From positions 1-64,000 of the forward strand of contig NZ_JAILYJ010000011.1 in the NCBI RefSeq assembly GCF_019793465.1: a stretch of DNA of 64,000 nt, given 5' to 3'. Positions 25,087 to 32,949 of this stretch are shown here, piece after piece. A model generated the notes under the pieces. It searched no databases, was not told where the DNA came from, and saw only the letters and a list, made by a program, of their open reading frames with translations. Position numbers and translations under genes: made by a program. The stretch is from Rhizobium croatiense (GTDB lineage: Bacteria; Pseudomonadota; Alphaproteobacteria; Rhizobiales; Rhizobiaceae). Every line of letters begins with the position of its first letter. Positions within the stretch are counted from its first letter, which is position 1.

Positions 25087-25395
25087 ATGTCCGACATTGT
25101 CGACGATCTCCTGCGCCTCAGCGAAGATCCGGATGCCGATCCGAGAAGCCGGCGCCGGCAAATCATGTAGCGGTTGGTACAGACGCTGCTCACCATGGTC
25201 GATGCCGAAATCGGGCTGGAAGAGGCGCGACATCGCCAGTCGATCATCCATCTGACGACGATCATCCGCGACATGACGGGCAGGATCGCCGAGGCCGACG
25301 ACCCGACATTTGCGGCGATCGTCAGGGAGGCCGCGATGCTGATCCGCAGCCTGCAGCGGCGCCGGGCAGATGCTGCCAGTTTTACGGCGCATTGA
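25087..25395 (+). pseudogene. Small gene interrupted by an in-frame amber codon
   Basis: From the ATG at 25087 the frame codes for 27 residues (MSDIVDDLLRLSEDPDADPR and seven more), meets TAG at 25168-25170, then continues in the same frame for 75 more codons of clearly protein-like sequence (VDAEIGLEEARHRQSIIHL, then TIIRDMTGRIAEADDP). Both halves have the same helical, acidic character, so a single ancestral protein of about 102 residues is likely. TAG is one base from CAG. Possible readings: recent nonsense mutation, sequencing error, or two separate tiny genes with the second starting at ATG 25195. Function unknown. Confidence 0.6.
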
Positions 25396-25401
25396 CCCCC
25401 G

Positions 25402-26256
25402 TCAGAGCTTGCCTTTCCAGGGCACGAGGAAGGCCTCCAGGAAACGAATGGCGGCCGAGAAGGTGAAGGCGCAGATCGCGATGATGCCGATGCCGACGAA
25501 GACGACGTCGGTTGCCAGGAACTGCGATGCCGACATGATCATGAAACCGATCCCGCGCGTCGAGGCGATCAATTCGGCGGCGACCAGCGTGCCCCAGCCG
25601 ACGCCGAGGGCAATGCGGATGCCGGTGAGGATTTCGGGCAGGGCGGAGGGCAGGACGATATCGATGAACAGCTGCAGCCGGCTCGCGCCCAGCGAACGGG
25701 CGGCGTTGACGCGCTCGATCGGCAGCGAACGGACGCCCGCTTGCGCCGAGAGGCAGATCGGCGCGAACATCGCCAGCACCAGCAGCGTGATCTTCGACAT
25801 CTCGCCGATGCCGAGCCAGATGATCATCAGCGGCAGGTAGGAGAGGGGCGGAAGCGGCCAGTAGAACTCGATCGGCGCATCGAGCACGCCTTTCGCCCCA
25901 CGGTTCAGACCCATCAGCAGTCCGAGCGGAATGCCGGCGGAGATGGCGATGAGGGCTGCGACGACGACGCGGAACAGGCTCGCAAGGATGTGTTCGGACA
26001 GCGATGCGCCGGCATAACCGTCGCGATAGACGAGGCCGATCTGCGTCAAAACCTCGTCCGGACGCGGCAGGAACAGGTGCGGCACGACACCGAGCGCGGA
26101 GACGAGCCACCACAGCAGCAATATCGCCAAGGCGGTGGCAATGCTGATCACCACCGTCGATTTCTCGCCGGCGCCGAAGCTTGCCATCTTAACCAGCTTG
26201 ACTTGGCGGTTCTCTCTCTGCGCCGCAACCGGCGATGTCTGCGTTATATCGCTCAT
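25402..26256 (-). CDS. ABC transporter permease, taurine/sulfonate type
   Basis: A 284-residue inner-membrane permease of the SsuC/TauC/NrtB family. The EAA loop reads AARSLGASRLQLFIDIVLP, and a typical GVGWGTLVAAELIASTRGIG follows. The ATG at 26256 overlaps the ATPase stop (ATGA); a longer open frame upstream is only the antisense of that gene. It works with the ATPase and binding protein encoded upstream. Sulfonate or taurine is the likely substrate by family and because of the adjoining sulfur cluster; nitrate- or pyrimidine-type transporters share this fold. Confidence 0.88.
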   Translation of the reverse strand: MSDITQTSPVAAQRENRQVKLVKMASFGAGEKSTVVISIATALAILLLWWLVSALGVVPHLFLPRPDEVLTQIGLVYRDGYAGASLSEHILASLFRVVVAALIAISAGIPLGLLMGLNRGAKGVLDAPIEFYWPLPPLSYLPLMIIWLGIGEMSKITLLVLAMFAPICLSAQAGVRSLPIERVNAARSLGASRLQLFIDIVLPSALPEILTGIRIALGVGWGTLVAAELIASTRGIGFMIMSASQFLATDVVFVGIGIIAICAFTFSAAIRFLEAFLVPWKGKL

Positions 26257-27041
26257 GCGGCGCTCCTCAAATCTTCGCTGCTGTGGAGAATGGCGCGGAT
26301 CTCCTCGCGCAGCTCGGCAAATTGCGGCGACGCCTTGATCGATCGGGCGTCGCCGGTCTCGGCGAAGCGACGGATGAAATCGAGATCGAAGCGGGCGACG
26401 ACGCGCCCCGGCCGCGGCGACATGACCAGGACCTGCGTGCCGAGAAACAGCGCCTCTTCGATCGAATGGGTGATGAAGAAAACCTTCTTCGCCGTCTTGT
26501 TCCAGACGGAAACCAGCAGTTCCTGCATCTGCTCGCGGGTCAAGCTGTCGAGCGCGCCGAACGGCTCGTCCATGAGCAGAATATCCGGATTGGTCGCAAG
26601 AGCCCGGGCGATACCGACCCGTTGGCGCATGCCGCCCGACAGCTCGTAGGGAAAGGCATTGGCGAATTCGTCGAGACCGACGAGCCGGAGCAGTTCGAGC
26701 GCGCGCGCTTGCTGCTCCTTGCGATTGACGCCGGCAAATTTCAGGCCGAGCGCGACATTGTCGACCACCGATTTCCAGGGCAGCAGCGCATCTTTCTGAA
26801 AGACGACGCCGCGATCGGCGCCCGGCCGTTCGACCGCGCGGCCATCGAGCGTGATCCGGCCATCCGACAGCGGGAGGAAACCGGCAATCGCGTTGAGAAG
26901 AGTTGATTTGCCGCATCCCGAGGCGCCGAGCGCGACCACGAACCCCCGTTCGGGGATATCGAAGGAAACGCGATCGAGCGCATGGACGGTTCGCCCGTCG
27001 CGGGCTGCGAAGAAAACGCTGGCGTGATCGACTTTAAGCAT
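26253..27041 (-). CDS. ABC transporter ATP-binding protein, taurine/sulfonate type
   Basis: A 262-residue ABC ATPase: Walker A GASGCGKST at 39-47, Q-loop VVFQKDALLPW, signature LSGGMRQR, and Walker B ILLMDEPFGALD, with THSIEEALFLG after it. GALGASGCGKST and DEPFGALDSLTR are typical of TauB/SsuB. It lies between the binding-protein and permease genes on the minus strand and overlaps the permease start by four bases. Confidence 0.9.
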   Translation of the reverse strand: MLKVDHASVFFAARDGRTVHALDRVSFDIPERGFVVALGASGCGKSTLLNAIAGFLPLSDGRITLDGRAVERPGADRGVVFQKDALLPWKSVVDNVALGLKFAGVNRKEQQARALELLRLVGLDEFANAFPYELSGGMRQRVGIARALATNPDILLMDEPFGALDSLTREQMQELLVSVWNKTAKKVFFITHSIEEALFLGTQVLVMSPRPGRVVARFDLDFIRRFAETGDARSIKASPQFAELREEIRAILHSSEDLRSAA

Positions 27042-27063
27042 GGTGCCGCTCGCAGGTTCGATG

Positions 27064-27083
27064 CCGGCGCGACAGCGCGCCGG
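27064..27083 (-). terminator. Hairpin between sulfonate-type binding protein and ATPase genes
   Basis: CCGGCGCG (27064-27071) and CGCGCCGG (27076-27083) pair perfectly around ACAG; two flanking G-T pairs can extend the stem. It fills much of the 54-base gap and has no T-run, so partial attenuation or mRNA protection is likely. Confidence 0.65.
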
Positions 27084-27095
27084 TGTCGGGGAGGA

Positions 27096-28106
27096 TCAGT
27101 TGCTGACGGCGGTAAGCGCGTCTGCGGTGACGAAGGCGCCGTAATTTTCCAGCACGCCGGAGACCTTGCCCTGTTCCTTCAGGAACAATGCCGTGTCCTT
27201 GAGGATCTTGCCGGCGCCCGCCTTTTCGCCGCCGCCGAGCCAGGCGTCCGACGCCTGGACCCCGGGCGTCAGCAGCGTCAGGTTCTTGAGCGCCGAGGCC
27301 TGCTGCTCCGGCGTTCCGCCGAGAAGCTTGGCGAGCGACTTGGCGTTATCGCTGTCGGAACCCCAGGCGGCTTTGTCCGATGCGAAGGAAGCGTAGTATT
27401 TGTTGATGACCGAGGCGAAGCCCTTGAGGAATTCCGGGTTGTCGGCGGCAAATTTCGAGGTTGCCACCCAGGCCGAGAATGTCGGCGCACCCTTGTCCGC
27501 GACGTCCTTGGAGGTCACCAGAACCTTTCCGTTCTTCTTGAGTTCGGTCAGCGCCGGATCCCAGACGAAGCCGCCATCGATATCACCGCGATTATAGCTC
27601 GCGACGATCTCAGGCTGCGGGATTGCAAAGACCTGGACGTCCTTCTCGGTCAGGCCGAGCGATTTGATCAGCGCCAGAAGCTGATAGTGGTCCGTCGAGA
27701 CGGGCGCGGCGGCAAGTTTCTTGCCCTTCAGATCGTTCAGGCTTTCGATGCCCGAGCCGTTGCGGACGACGAGAGCCTCGTCGATGCCTGAGATGGAGGC
27801 GAGGTAGAAGGCCTTGACCTCGAGCCCGCGCGAGACCGCAGCCGCAAACGGGCTGGAGCCGACATAGCCGACCTGGACGTCGCCGGAGGCGATGGCGGCA
27901 AAGATTTCGGCGCCTGAATTGAACCTGCGGAAATCGATGTCGTATCCGGTATCCCTGGCGAATTCGCCGTTGGCGATCGCCACCGATGACGGCAAGGCAT
28001 CGGTTTGATAGCCGACGACGACCTTCTTGTCCGCCGCCTCAGCGGCGATCGCCGTTACGAGAGTGCCGACGACAGCGATTGCGGCAAGCAAATTTTTGAA
28101 ATTCAT
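27096..28106 (-). CDS. ABC transporter substrate-binding protein, TauA-like
   Basis: A 336-residue periplasmic binding protein with a signal peptide (MNFKNLLAAIAVVGTLVTAI, cleaved near AEA). Family features are VVGYQTDALPSSVAIANGEF, a GDVQVGYVGSSPFAAAVSRG core and PQPEIVASYNRGDIDGGFVW, resembling TauA and related taurine/sulfonate proteins. It is first of a three-gene transporter operon. A TTTATAGA-type element lies about 100 bases upstream. Taurine or another sulfonate is the leading ligand guess. Confidence 0.88.
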   Translation of the reverse strand: MNFKNLLAAIAVVGTLVTAIAAEAADKKVVVGYQTDALPSSVAIANGEFARDTGYDIDFRRFNSGAEIFAAIASGDVQVGYVGSSPFAAAVSRGLEVKAFYLASISGIDEALVVRNGSGIESLNDLKGKKLAAAPVSTDHYQLLALIKSLGLTEKDVQVFAIPQPEIVASYNRGDIDGGFVWDPALTELKKNGKVLVTSKDVADKGAPTFSAWVATSKFAADNPEFLKGFASVINKYYASFASDKAAWGSDSDNAKSLAKLLGGTPEQQASALKNLTLLTPGVQASDAWLGGGEKAGAGKILKDTALFLKEQGKVSGVLENYGAFVTADALTAVSN

Positions 28107-28202
28107 CCTGAGCCCCTTTGTTTGCGGGCCGCTCGGCCCCTTGATCTCACCTGCAAAAGGGTAATCGTCGAGAAGGGGCTGGCGGGAGAAATAACAAACT
28201 AT

Positions 28203-28221
28203 ATTTATAGACTATAGAGAT
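28203..28221. promoter_or_regulatory. Shared TTTATAGA element 3, between transporter and FAD protein
   Basis: ATTTATAGACTATAGAGATA in the divergent 200-base region between the TauA-like gene (minus) and the FAD protein (plus). It shares ATTTATAGAC with element 2, and CTATA occurs three times nearby on one strand or the other. The match is shorter than between elements 1 and 2, so the relation is less certain. Confidence 0.3.
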
Positions 28222-28306
28222 AATTGTTTTCGTGATTCTGCCGCTTGAGTGATCCCCCGGTCGGGGGCGACAAGAGCCTGCGTTACGGAGCTTCGGGGAG
28301 AATGCG

Positions 28307-29677
28307 TTGATATATGATGTGATCGTCGTCGGTTCCGGATTTTCAGCGATCGCTGTGACCTGCAATCTCATCGAGCAGCTTCCCGCTTCGGCGAAGGTTG
28401 CCGTCGTCGGCGACGATCCCGGTTTCGGGCGCGGGACGGCATATAGGACGGAGCTCTATCTCCATCGGCTCAACGTTCCCGCCGGCCGCATGAGCCTGCT
28501 GCCGCATCATCCCGACGACTTCGTCGACTGGCTGAAAAGCCATGGAGGCCAGCTGCAGGCCGGCGATTTCGCCTCGCGCGGCGATTACGGGCTTTATGTC
28601 AGGAATACGCTTGCGCGGCTGCTGCGCAAGCGGGAGGGTCGCTGCCGGGTCGATTTCATCAAGGCCAAGGCGGCGGGATGCGTGGAGCGTTACACGAGCA
28701 CGCTCGCCTTCCACCTCGGCAATGGCGACGAGATTGCCGGGAGGAATGTGGTGCTCTGTCTTGGCGTCGGAAACGCGAACCTTCCGGTCGATCCGGCCGG
28801 CGCCCCGCCATTTCTGCGATCGCGGATCGTCGAGAACCCGTGGCGGCTCTCCTGGCTGAGGCGCGTCGCACCGTCCGATGCCGTCTGCATCCTCGGCTCC
28901 GGCCTGACGATGATCGATCAGGTTCTCGCGCTTCGCGCCCATGGCCACAGAGGCAGGATCGACGTGCTTTCGCGGCGCGGCTTGGCGCCGCTCGGACATG
29001 CAAGGACGCCGCCGGCGCCTCTGCCGATCGACGTTCACGCGCTTCCCGCCACGATCAGCGGCCTGTTGAAGATCTTGCGGGAAAAGAGCAGGGAGGTCGC
29101 CGACTGGCGGAGCGTGATGGACGGCCTGAGGCCGGTGACGCAGGCTCTCTGGCAGCGGCTTACGAACGAGGAGCGGGCACGATTCCTGCGGCATGCGCTT
29201 CCCTGGTGGAATATCCACCGGCACCGGGTCGCGCCCGAGGTGTTCGCCGGGTTCGAGAAATTGGTCTCGGACGGAACCGTTCGCTTCCACGCGGGCTTCC
29301 TGAGATCGCTCGAGGCCAGGGAAGGCAGGCTCGTTGCCGACTACAGGATCAGGGCCAAGCGTGAGATCGCCGAGATCAAGGCGGACTGGCTGGTCAACTG
29401 CACGGGTATGGAGCGCGCCGGGATCAGCCATTCGCCGCTTCTGAAGGAAATGAACCGGTTTCACCTGATCGTCCCCGATCCTCTCGGGCTCGGCATCCAG
29501 GTGGATGCGGCTTCCGAAGTGACGGGCACGTCCCGGATCTCGCCCGCGCGGCTGTTTGCCGTCGGCGCCTTGACGGCGGGACAATTCTGGGAGATCACCG
29601 CCGTCCCCGATATCCGGGTGCAGGCGAAGGCGGTGGCCGAAGAGATCGTCAGGGCGAGGCTGAAGTCCAACGCATGA
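28307..29677 (+). CDS. FAD/NAD(P)-binding protein, YdhS-like
   Basis: A 456-residue flavoprotein with an N-terminal Rossmann motif DVIVVGSGFSAIA (about 4-16), the FAD_NAD-binding-9 type segment FGRGTAYRT near 46, a second nucleotide loop ILGSGLTMIDQVL near 198, and a C-terminal GALTAGQFWEITAVPDIRVQ typical of E. coli YdhS relatives. The reaction is unknown; an oxidoreductase or monooxygenase is implied. The start is TTG, eight bases after GGGGAG; no ATG fits the frame there. It diverges from the TauA-like transporter and may share its control. Confidence 0.8.
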   Translation: MIYDVIVVGSGFSAIAVTCNLIEQLPASAKVAVVGDDPGFGRGTAYRTELYLHRLNVPAGRMSLLPHHPDDFVDWLKSHGGQLQAGDFASRGDYGLYVRNTLARLLRKREGRCRVDFIKAKAAGCVERYTSTLAFHLGNGDEIAGRNVVLCLGVGNANLPVDPAGAPPFLRSRIVENPWRLSWLRRVAPSDAVCILGSGLTMIDQVLALRAHGHRGRIDVLSRRGLAPLGHARTPPAPLPIDVHALPATISGLLKILREKSREVADWRSVMDGLRPVTQALWQRLTNEERARFLRHALPWWNIHRHRVAPEVFAGFEKLVSDGTVRFHAGFLRSLEAREGRLVADYRIRAKREIAEIKADWLVNCTGMERAGISHSPLLKEMNRFHLIVPDPLGLGIQVDAASEVTGTSRISPARLFAVGALTAGQFWEITAVPDIRVQAKAVAEEIVRARLKSNA

Positions 29678-29735
29678 CTCGACGATCTCCGGATCGGTAC
29701 GGCGCTGTTGAATTGCCGGCCGCCGACAGCTACAG

Positions 29736-29754
29736 TATTTGGTAGGCCATAATA
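29736..29754. promoter_or_regulatory. GntR-type operator A, upstream of the gntR gene
   Basis: TATTTGGTAGGCCATAATA, an imperfect palindrome about 70 bases before the GntR start. It shares TGGTA and CCATAATA with the perfect palindrome at 32286-32307 and the half-matching site at 32065-32079, suggesting autoregulation. Confidence 0.5.
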
Positions 29755-29822
29755 CGATTCCTGAATTCGGCTGGCGCAGCAAAGCTTGAGCCTGCGAAGT
29801 CAATCCAACACTGAGGTACAGC

Positions 29823-30518
29823 ATGAGCGGCGCTCTGAAGGACGCAGCAATAAGGGTCGAGCGTCCTGCGAAGACCTTGCGGGAACTGGCGCTCGACAAG
29901 GTCCGCGAGGCCATCGTCAACGGATACTTCCGTCCGGGAGACCGGCTTGTCGAGCGCGACCTCTGCGCCCAGCTCGGCGTCAGCCGGACGGTTGTGCGTG
30001 AGGTTCTGAGGCATCTGGAATCGGAAGGGCTGGTCGCCAATCTGCCGAACAAGGGACCGATCGTCGCCCAGCTGGATATCGAGGAAGCCAAACAGATCTA
30101 TGAAATCCGCGGTGCGCTCGAAGGCATGGCGGCGCGGCTCTGTGCTGAACGCGGCAGCCCCGAGATCGTCGCCGCGCTCGAGGAATCCCTGAGCGCAATC
30201 CGCAGCAGCTATCGCGACCAGGATATGGCGGGTGTGCTGGCCAATACCTCTTCCTTCTATCAAACACTGTTCACTATGGTCGACAGGCATGTCGCCTGGG
30301 GCGTCGTCAATCTGCTCACCGTACGCATCAACCATCTGCGCTCAATGACGATCAAGACGGAACGGCGTGACATCGAGGGGCCGGCACAGATGTCGAAGAT
30401 CGTCGACGCCATTCGCCGCGGCGACGGCGAGGGGGCCCAGCGGGCGGCGATGGATCATGTCGCGGCGGCGAGTGCCATTGCCGAGGCGGTGCTGTCCGCC
30501 CAGAAGCCCGCCGAATAG
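29823..30518 (+). CDS. GntR/FCD-family transcriptional regulator
   Basis: A 231-residue regulator. The N-terminal winged helix is at about 17-85 (ALDKVREAIVNGYFRPGDRL, then DLCAQLGVSRTVVREVLRHL), followed by an all-helical FCD ligand domain (EEAKQIYEIRGALEGMAARL, and a C-terminal AAMDHVAAASAIAEAV with the metal-type His). FCD regulators usually repress catabolic operons and respond to a small organic acid or amino acid. A palindrome similar to the one in the promoter at 32.3 kb precedes this gene, so the operon at 32331-42949 is its likely target. It converges with clpP. Confidence 0.88.
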   Translation: MSGALKDAAIRVERPAKTLRELALDKVREAIVNGYFRPGDRLVERDLCAQLGVSRTVVREVLRHLESEGLVANLPNKGPIVAQLDIEEAKQIYEIRGALEGMAARLCAERGSPEIVAALEESLSAIRSSYRDQDMAGVLANTSSFYQTLFTMVDRHVAWGVVNLLTVRINHLRSMTIKTERRDIEGPAQMSKIVDAIRRGDGEGAQRAAMDHVAAASAIAEAVLSAQKPAE

Positions 30519-30581
30519 GTCAGGGCGCTGCTGCGGTCTTCGCAGGAGACGGTAGCGAGGCGCTGGGATTTCCGCGACAGG

Positions 30582-31193
30582 TTATAGGCTGTCCGTGTCT
30601 TCCCGAACCTTTAGAATACGGTCGATAAGACCCCATTCCAGTGCTTGTTCCGCCGTCATGAAATGGTCGCGATCCATTGCGCGCTCAAAGTCTTCATAGG
30701 AGCGTCCGCAATGCTCCGCGTAGAGCCGCGTCATGCGCTGCTTGGTCTTGAGGATTTCTTCGGCGTGAATCAGCATGTCCGAAGCCTGCCCTTGGAAGCC
30801 ACCGGAGGGCTGGTGAATGAGGATACTGGCGTTGGGCAATGCAGCTCTTTCGCCGGCTTCGCCTGCCATCAGCAGGAACGATCCCATTGACCGGGCTGTC
30901 CCCATGCAAAGCGTATGAACCGGCGCGCGGATAAAGCGCATGGTGTCATACATGGCGAGGCCGCTGGTCACGACACCGCCCGGCGAATTGATGTAAAGAT
31001 TGATCGGCTTCTTTGGATTCTCGGCCTCAAGAAACAGCAATTGCGCGCAGACCAGAGCGGAAACGGTATCGTTAACCTCGCCGTTGAGGAAAATGATGCG
31101 TTCACGCAGAAGACGGGAGTAAATGTCAAAAGACCTCTCCCCTCTGCTGGATTGTTCTATGACCATAGGGACGAGTTGCATCGCTTCGCGCAT
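30582..31193 (-). CDS. clpP: ATP-dependent Clp protease proteolytic subunit (accessory paralogue)
   Basis: A 203-residue ClpP. Serine lies in GTARSMGSFLLMAG (canonical GQAASMGA), histidine in ILIHQPSGG, and aspartate in MDRDHFMTAEQALEWGLID, so the triad is intact. The oligomerisation and handle regions look normal (INLYINSPGGVVTSGLAMYD). The altered residues around the serine suggest a specialised paralogue rather than the housekeeping enzyme. No Clp ATPase gene is nearby. GGAG seven bases upstream supports the start at 31193; MQLVPMV four codons on is an alternative. Confidence 0.92.
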   Translation of the reverse strand: MREAMQLVPMVIEQSSRGERSFDIYSRLLRERIIFLNGEVNDTVSALVCAQLLFLEAENPKKPINLYINSPGGVVTSGLAMYDTMRFIRAPVHTLCMGTARSMGSFLLMAGEAGERAALPNASILIHQPSGGFQGQASDMLIHAEEILKTKQRMTRLYAEHCGRSYEDFERAMDRDHFMTAEQALEWGLIDRILKVREDTDSL

Positions 31194-31235
31194 CGGCGAA
31201 CTCCAATCTTCCAGAATTTAAGGGAGCTTGCCGCG

Positions 31236-31595
31236 TCAGGCGGCGAGCATGAGGGGCGGACTGTTGCTGTTTGCGGCCGCTTTCGCGGTCCGTTCAAGCC
31301 TCGCGTCGGTCAGTTCGTGGATAATGCGCAGGCGGGTGCCGCCGGACGCGTTCGGGACGATCGTGAACGTCACCGTGCTTTCAAGAAAAGGCGGAGTGTC
31401 GTCGCGCAGGCTATAACGGACTTCCTTGCCAGGTGTGATGGTGGCCGGTTCGGGATCGGCTAAAGCGCCTTTTGGCAACCAGTTTTCCCGAAATTCGGGG
31501 ATGCTGATTGCACGCCAGACCTTTTGCGGCGGTTCATCCAGATCGAATTCCAGTTCGATGCCGTCTTTCTGCTCGGTGGCCTTTCCGTCGTTCAT
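31236..31595 (-). CDS. SRPBCC/AHSA1-family protein
   Basis: A 119-residue START/SRPBCC domain protein: IELEFDLDEPPQKVWRAISI opens the fold, FRENWLPKGALADPEP is typical of AHSA1 (Hsp90-activator-like) proteins, and STVTFTIVPNASGGTRLRII forms the central sheet. Such proteins bind hydrophobic ligands. It follows the ArsR gene with a four-base overlap (ATGA), a very common ArsR-SRPBCC pairing in rhizobia and agrobacteria. Ligand unknown. Confidence 0.85.
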   Translation of the reverse strand: MNDGKATEQKDGIELEFDLDEPPQKVWRAISIPEFRENWLPKGALADPEPATITPGKEVRYSLRDDTPPFLESTVTFTIVPNASGGTRLRIIHELTDARLERTAKAAANSNSPPLMLAA

Positions 31596-31906
31596 TGGTC
31601 CATATCCTTCAGCAAGACCTTGAGAGCTTCGATGCGGGCAGGCCAGTAGGCACGATATTTCGCCAACCATTGTGCGATGAGAGCCAGTCCTTCCGGATCG
31701 ACTTCGTAATTCACGAAACGCCCCCGCCGTTCTTCCCTCACGAGCTTTGCGCTCCGCAAAACCGAGAGGTGTTGCGACATTGCCGGCTGACTGATCTCCA
31801 TGCCCGCGCGCAAGGCGCTGGCGTTCATGCCGCCCGCCGCCAGCTTCTCGAAGATCGTGCGGCGGGTCGGGTCGGCCAAGGCTCGGAAAATGTCATTCTC
31901 GATCAT
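31592..31906 (-). CDS. ArsR-family transcriptional regulator
   Basis: A 104-residue winged-helix repressor: IFRALADPTRRTIFEKLAAG at the N-terminus, recognition helix SQPAMSQHLSVLRSAKLV and wing EERRGRFVNYEVDPEG. No ELCVC-type metal site is visible, so it is probably not a metal sensor; ArsR proteins paired with SRPBCC proteins often respond to organic compounds or stress. The ATG at 31906 lies just after a palindromic operator; the longer open frame upstream crosses it and is rejected. Confidence 0.88.
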   Translation of the reverse strand: MIENDIFRALADPTRRTIFEKLAAGGMNASALRAGMEISQPAMSQHLSVLRSAKLVREERRGRFVNYEVDPEGLALIAQWLAKYRAYWPARIEALKVLLKDMDQ

Positions 31907-31912
31907 GCAGAC

Positions 31913-31941
31913 ACATAAGCATGGACTTATGCGATTCGCAA
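31913..31941 (-). promoter_or_regulatory. arsR promoter with overlapping operator
   Basis: On the minus strand, TTGCGA (31936-31941) and TTATGT (31913-31918) are 17 bases apart. An inverted repeat CATAAG and CTTATG (31914-31931, six-base spacer) covers the -10 region, as expected for ArsR self-repression. The remaining gap to the next gene (31942-32330) holds two GntR-type boxes and no gene. Confidence 0.55.
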
Positions 31942-32064
31942 GTCTGCTTCGCGACGGGCTTTTCCGTTGTCCCGCAACATACCGGCCGAATGGCAGACGG
32001 CATTCGCGATCATGATCCGCGAGAATCCAAACTCCCTGCTTGACACCCAACTTTTCTCAAGGCG

Positions 32065-32079
32065 ATGGTATGCCATAAT
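32065..32079. promoter_or_regulatory. GntR-type operator B
   Basis: ATGGTATGCCATAAT, about 220 bases upstream of operator C. It differs from the perfect palindrome core by one base (TGCC for TACC). Two distant sites would allow DNA looping. Confidence 0.45.
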
Positions 32080-32274
32080 AAATAATATATGAGGCGGTAT
32101 CATATGAACTGGGATGGCTATGGTGTCTCTGTCGTCGGGAACCTGTGCCCTGCCGGGGAAATCTCGGATTCGACCAACTTTGACGCGGCGGATCCGCGGT
32201 GACCGCGGTCAACTGACAAGCCTTTGTTTTGAATAAATATTTTTGGGGAATCTGCGGCTTCGCAGGGAACGAAC

Positions 32275-32307
32275 TTGACACTCGTATATTATGGTATACC
32301 ATAATAT
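32275..32307 (+). promoter_or_regulatory. Promoter and GntR-type operator C of the 11-gene catabolic operon
   Basis: A consensus TTGACA lies at 32275-32280 and CATAAT at 32300-32305 (spacing 19, rather long). Between and over them lies a perfect 22-base palindrome (32286-32307) with centre TATTATGGTATACCATAATA. Bound protein would block polymerase, so it is a classical repressor site. The nearest regulator gene with a matching upstream site is the GntR gene at 29823. Confidence 0.65.
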
Positions 32308-32330
32308 GAAATTGAGAAATGAGGTGTTCG

Positions 32331-32933
32331 ATGGCCATTCAAATTCGCAAGACGGGACTGCAGATCGAAACGACGCTGATCGAGGGCGGCAAGGCCGCGG
32401 CGGTGCCGCTGAAGCTGTTTACCGCCTTCGCGGTGGTGAAGAACCCTTGGGCGGGCCGCGGCTTTGTCGAAGATCTCAAGCCCGAAATCCATGCGGGCGC
32501 TCCGGTTCTCGGTGAGTTGCTGACCAAGGTGATCATCGATGCCGTCGGTTCCGGTGAGGCTGTTGAAGGCTATGGCAAGGCCGCCGTCGTCGGCCTGGAC
32601 GGTGAGATCGAACATGCCTCCGCGCTCATCCACACGCTGCGCTTCGGCAATTTTTATCGCCAGGCTGTCGGCGCCAAGTCCTATCTCGCCTTCTGCAACA
32701 CCCGCGGCCCCGCCAATGCGCCGATCATGATCCCGCTCATGGACAAGAACGACGAAGGCCGCCGTTCGCACTATCTGACCATCCAGACCTCGATCCCCGA
32801 CGCGCCTGCCGCCGATGAGATCGTCGTGGCGCTTGGTGCATCGGTGGGCGGGCGCCCTCATCACCGCATCGGCGACCGCTATCAGGATCTGAAGGATCTC
32901 GGGCAGGACGTCGCCAATCCTGCGGGCGTTTGA
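32331..32933 (+). CDS. Amino acid synthesis (AA_synth/DUF1185) family protein
   Basis: A 200-residue protein of the AA_synth family, recognised by IRKTGLQIETTLIEGGKAAA near the start, FAVVKNPWAGRGFVEDLKPE (about 33-52) and VVALGASVGGRPHHRIGDRYQDL near the C-terminus. The biochemical function of the family is not established. GAGGTG precedes the ATG at 32331. It is first in an operon with a hydrolase, flavin reductase, monooxygenase and dehydrogenases, so it probably acts on an early or ring-derived intermediate; this is inference. Confidence 0.85.
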   Translation: MAIQIRKTGLQIETTLIEGGKAAAVPLKLFTAFAVVKNPWAGRGFVEDLKPEIHAGAPVLGELLTKVIIDAVGSGEAVEGYGKAAVVGLDGEIEHASALIHTLRFGNFYRQAVGAKSYLAFCNTRGPANAPIMIPLMDKNDEGRRSHYLTIQTSIPDAPAADEIVVALGASVGGRPHHRIGDRYQDLKDLGQDVANPAGV

Positions 32934-32949
32934 AAGGGTGGGCGCTGAG

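Noticed and set aside
25168..25170. Amber codon read as pyrrolysine or other recoding
   Set aside because: No pyl genes or recoding element are visible and such recoding is not known in rhizobia; a point change from CAG is simpler.
28343..30091. 582-codon minus-strand open frame opposite the FAD protein and GntR regulator
   Set aside because: It runs across two unrelated plus-strand genes and the intergenic operator, so it cannot be a real gene in preference to them.
30915..31463. 182-codon plus-strand frame across clpP and the SRPBCC gene
   Set aside because: Antisense to ClpP with an intact triad.
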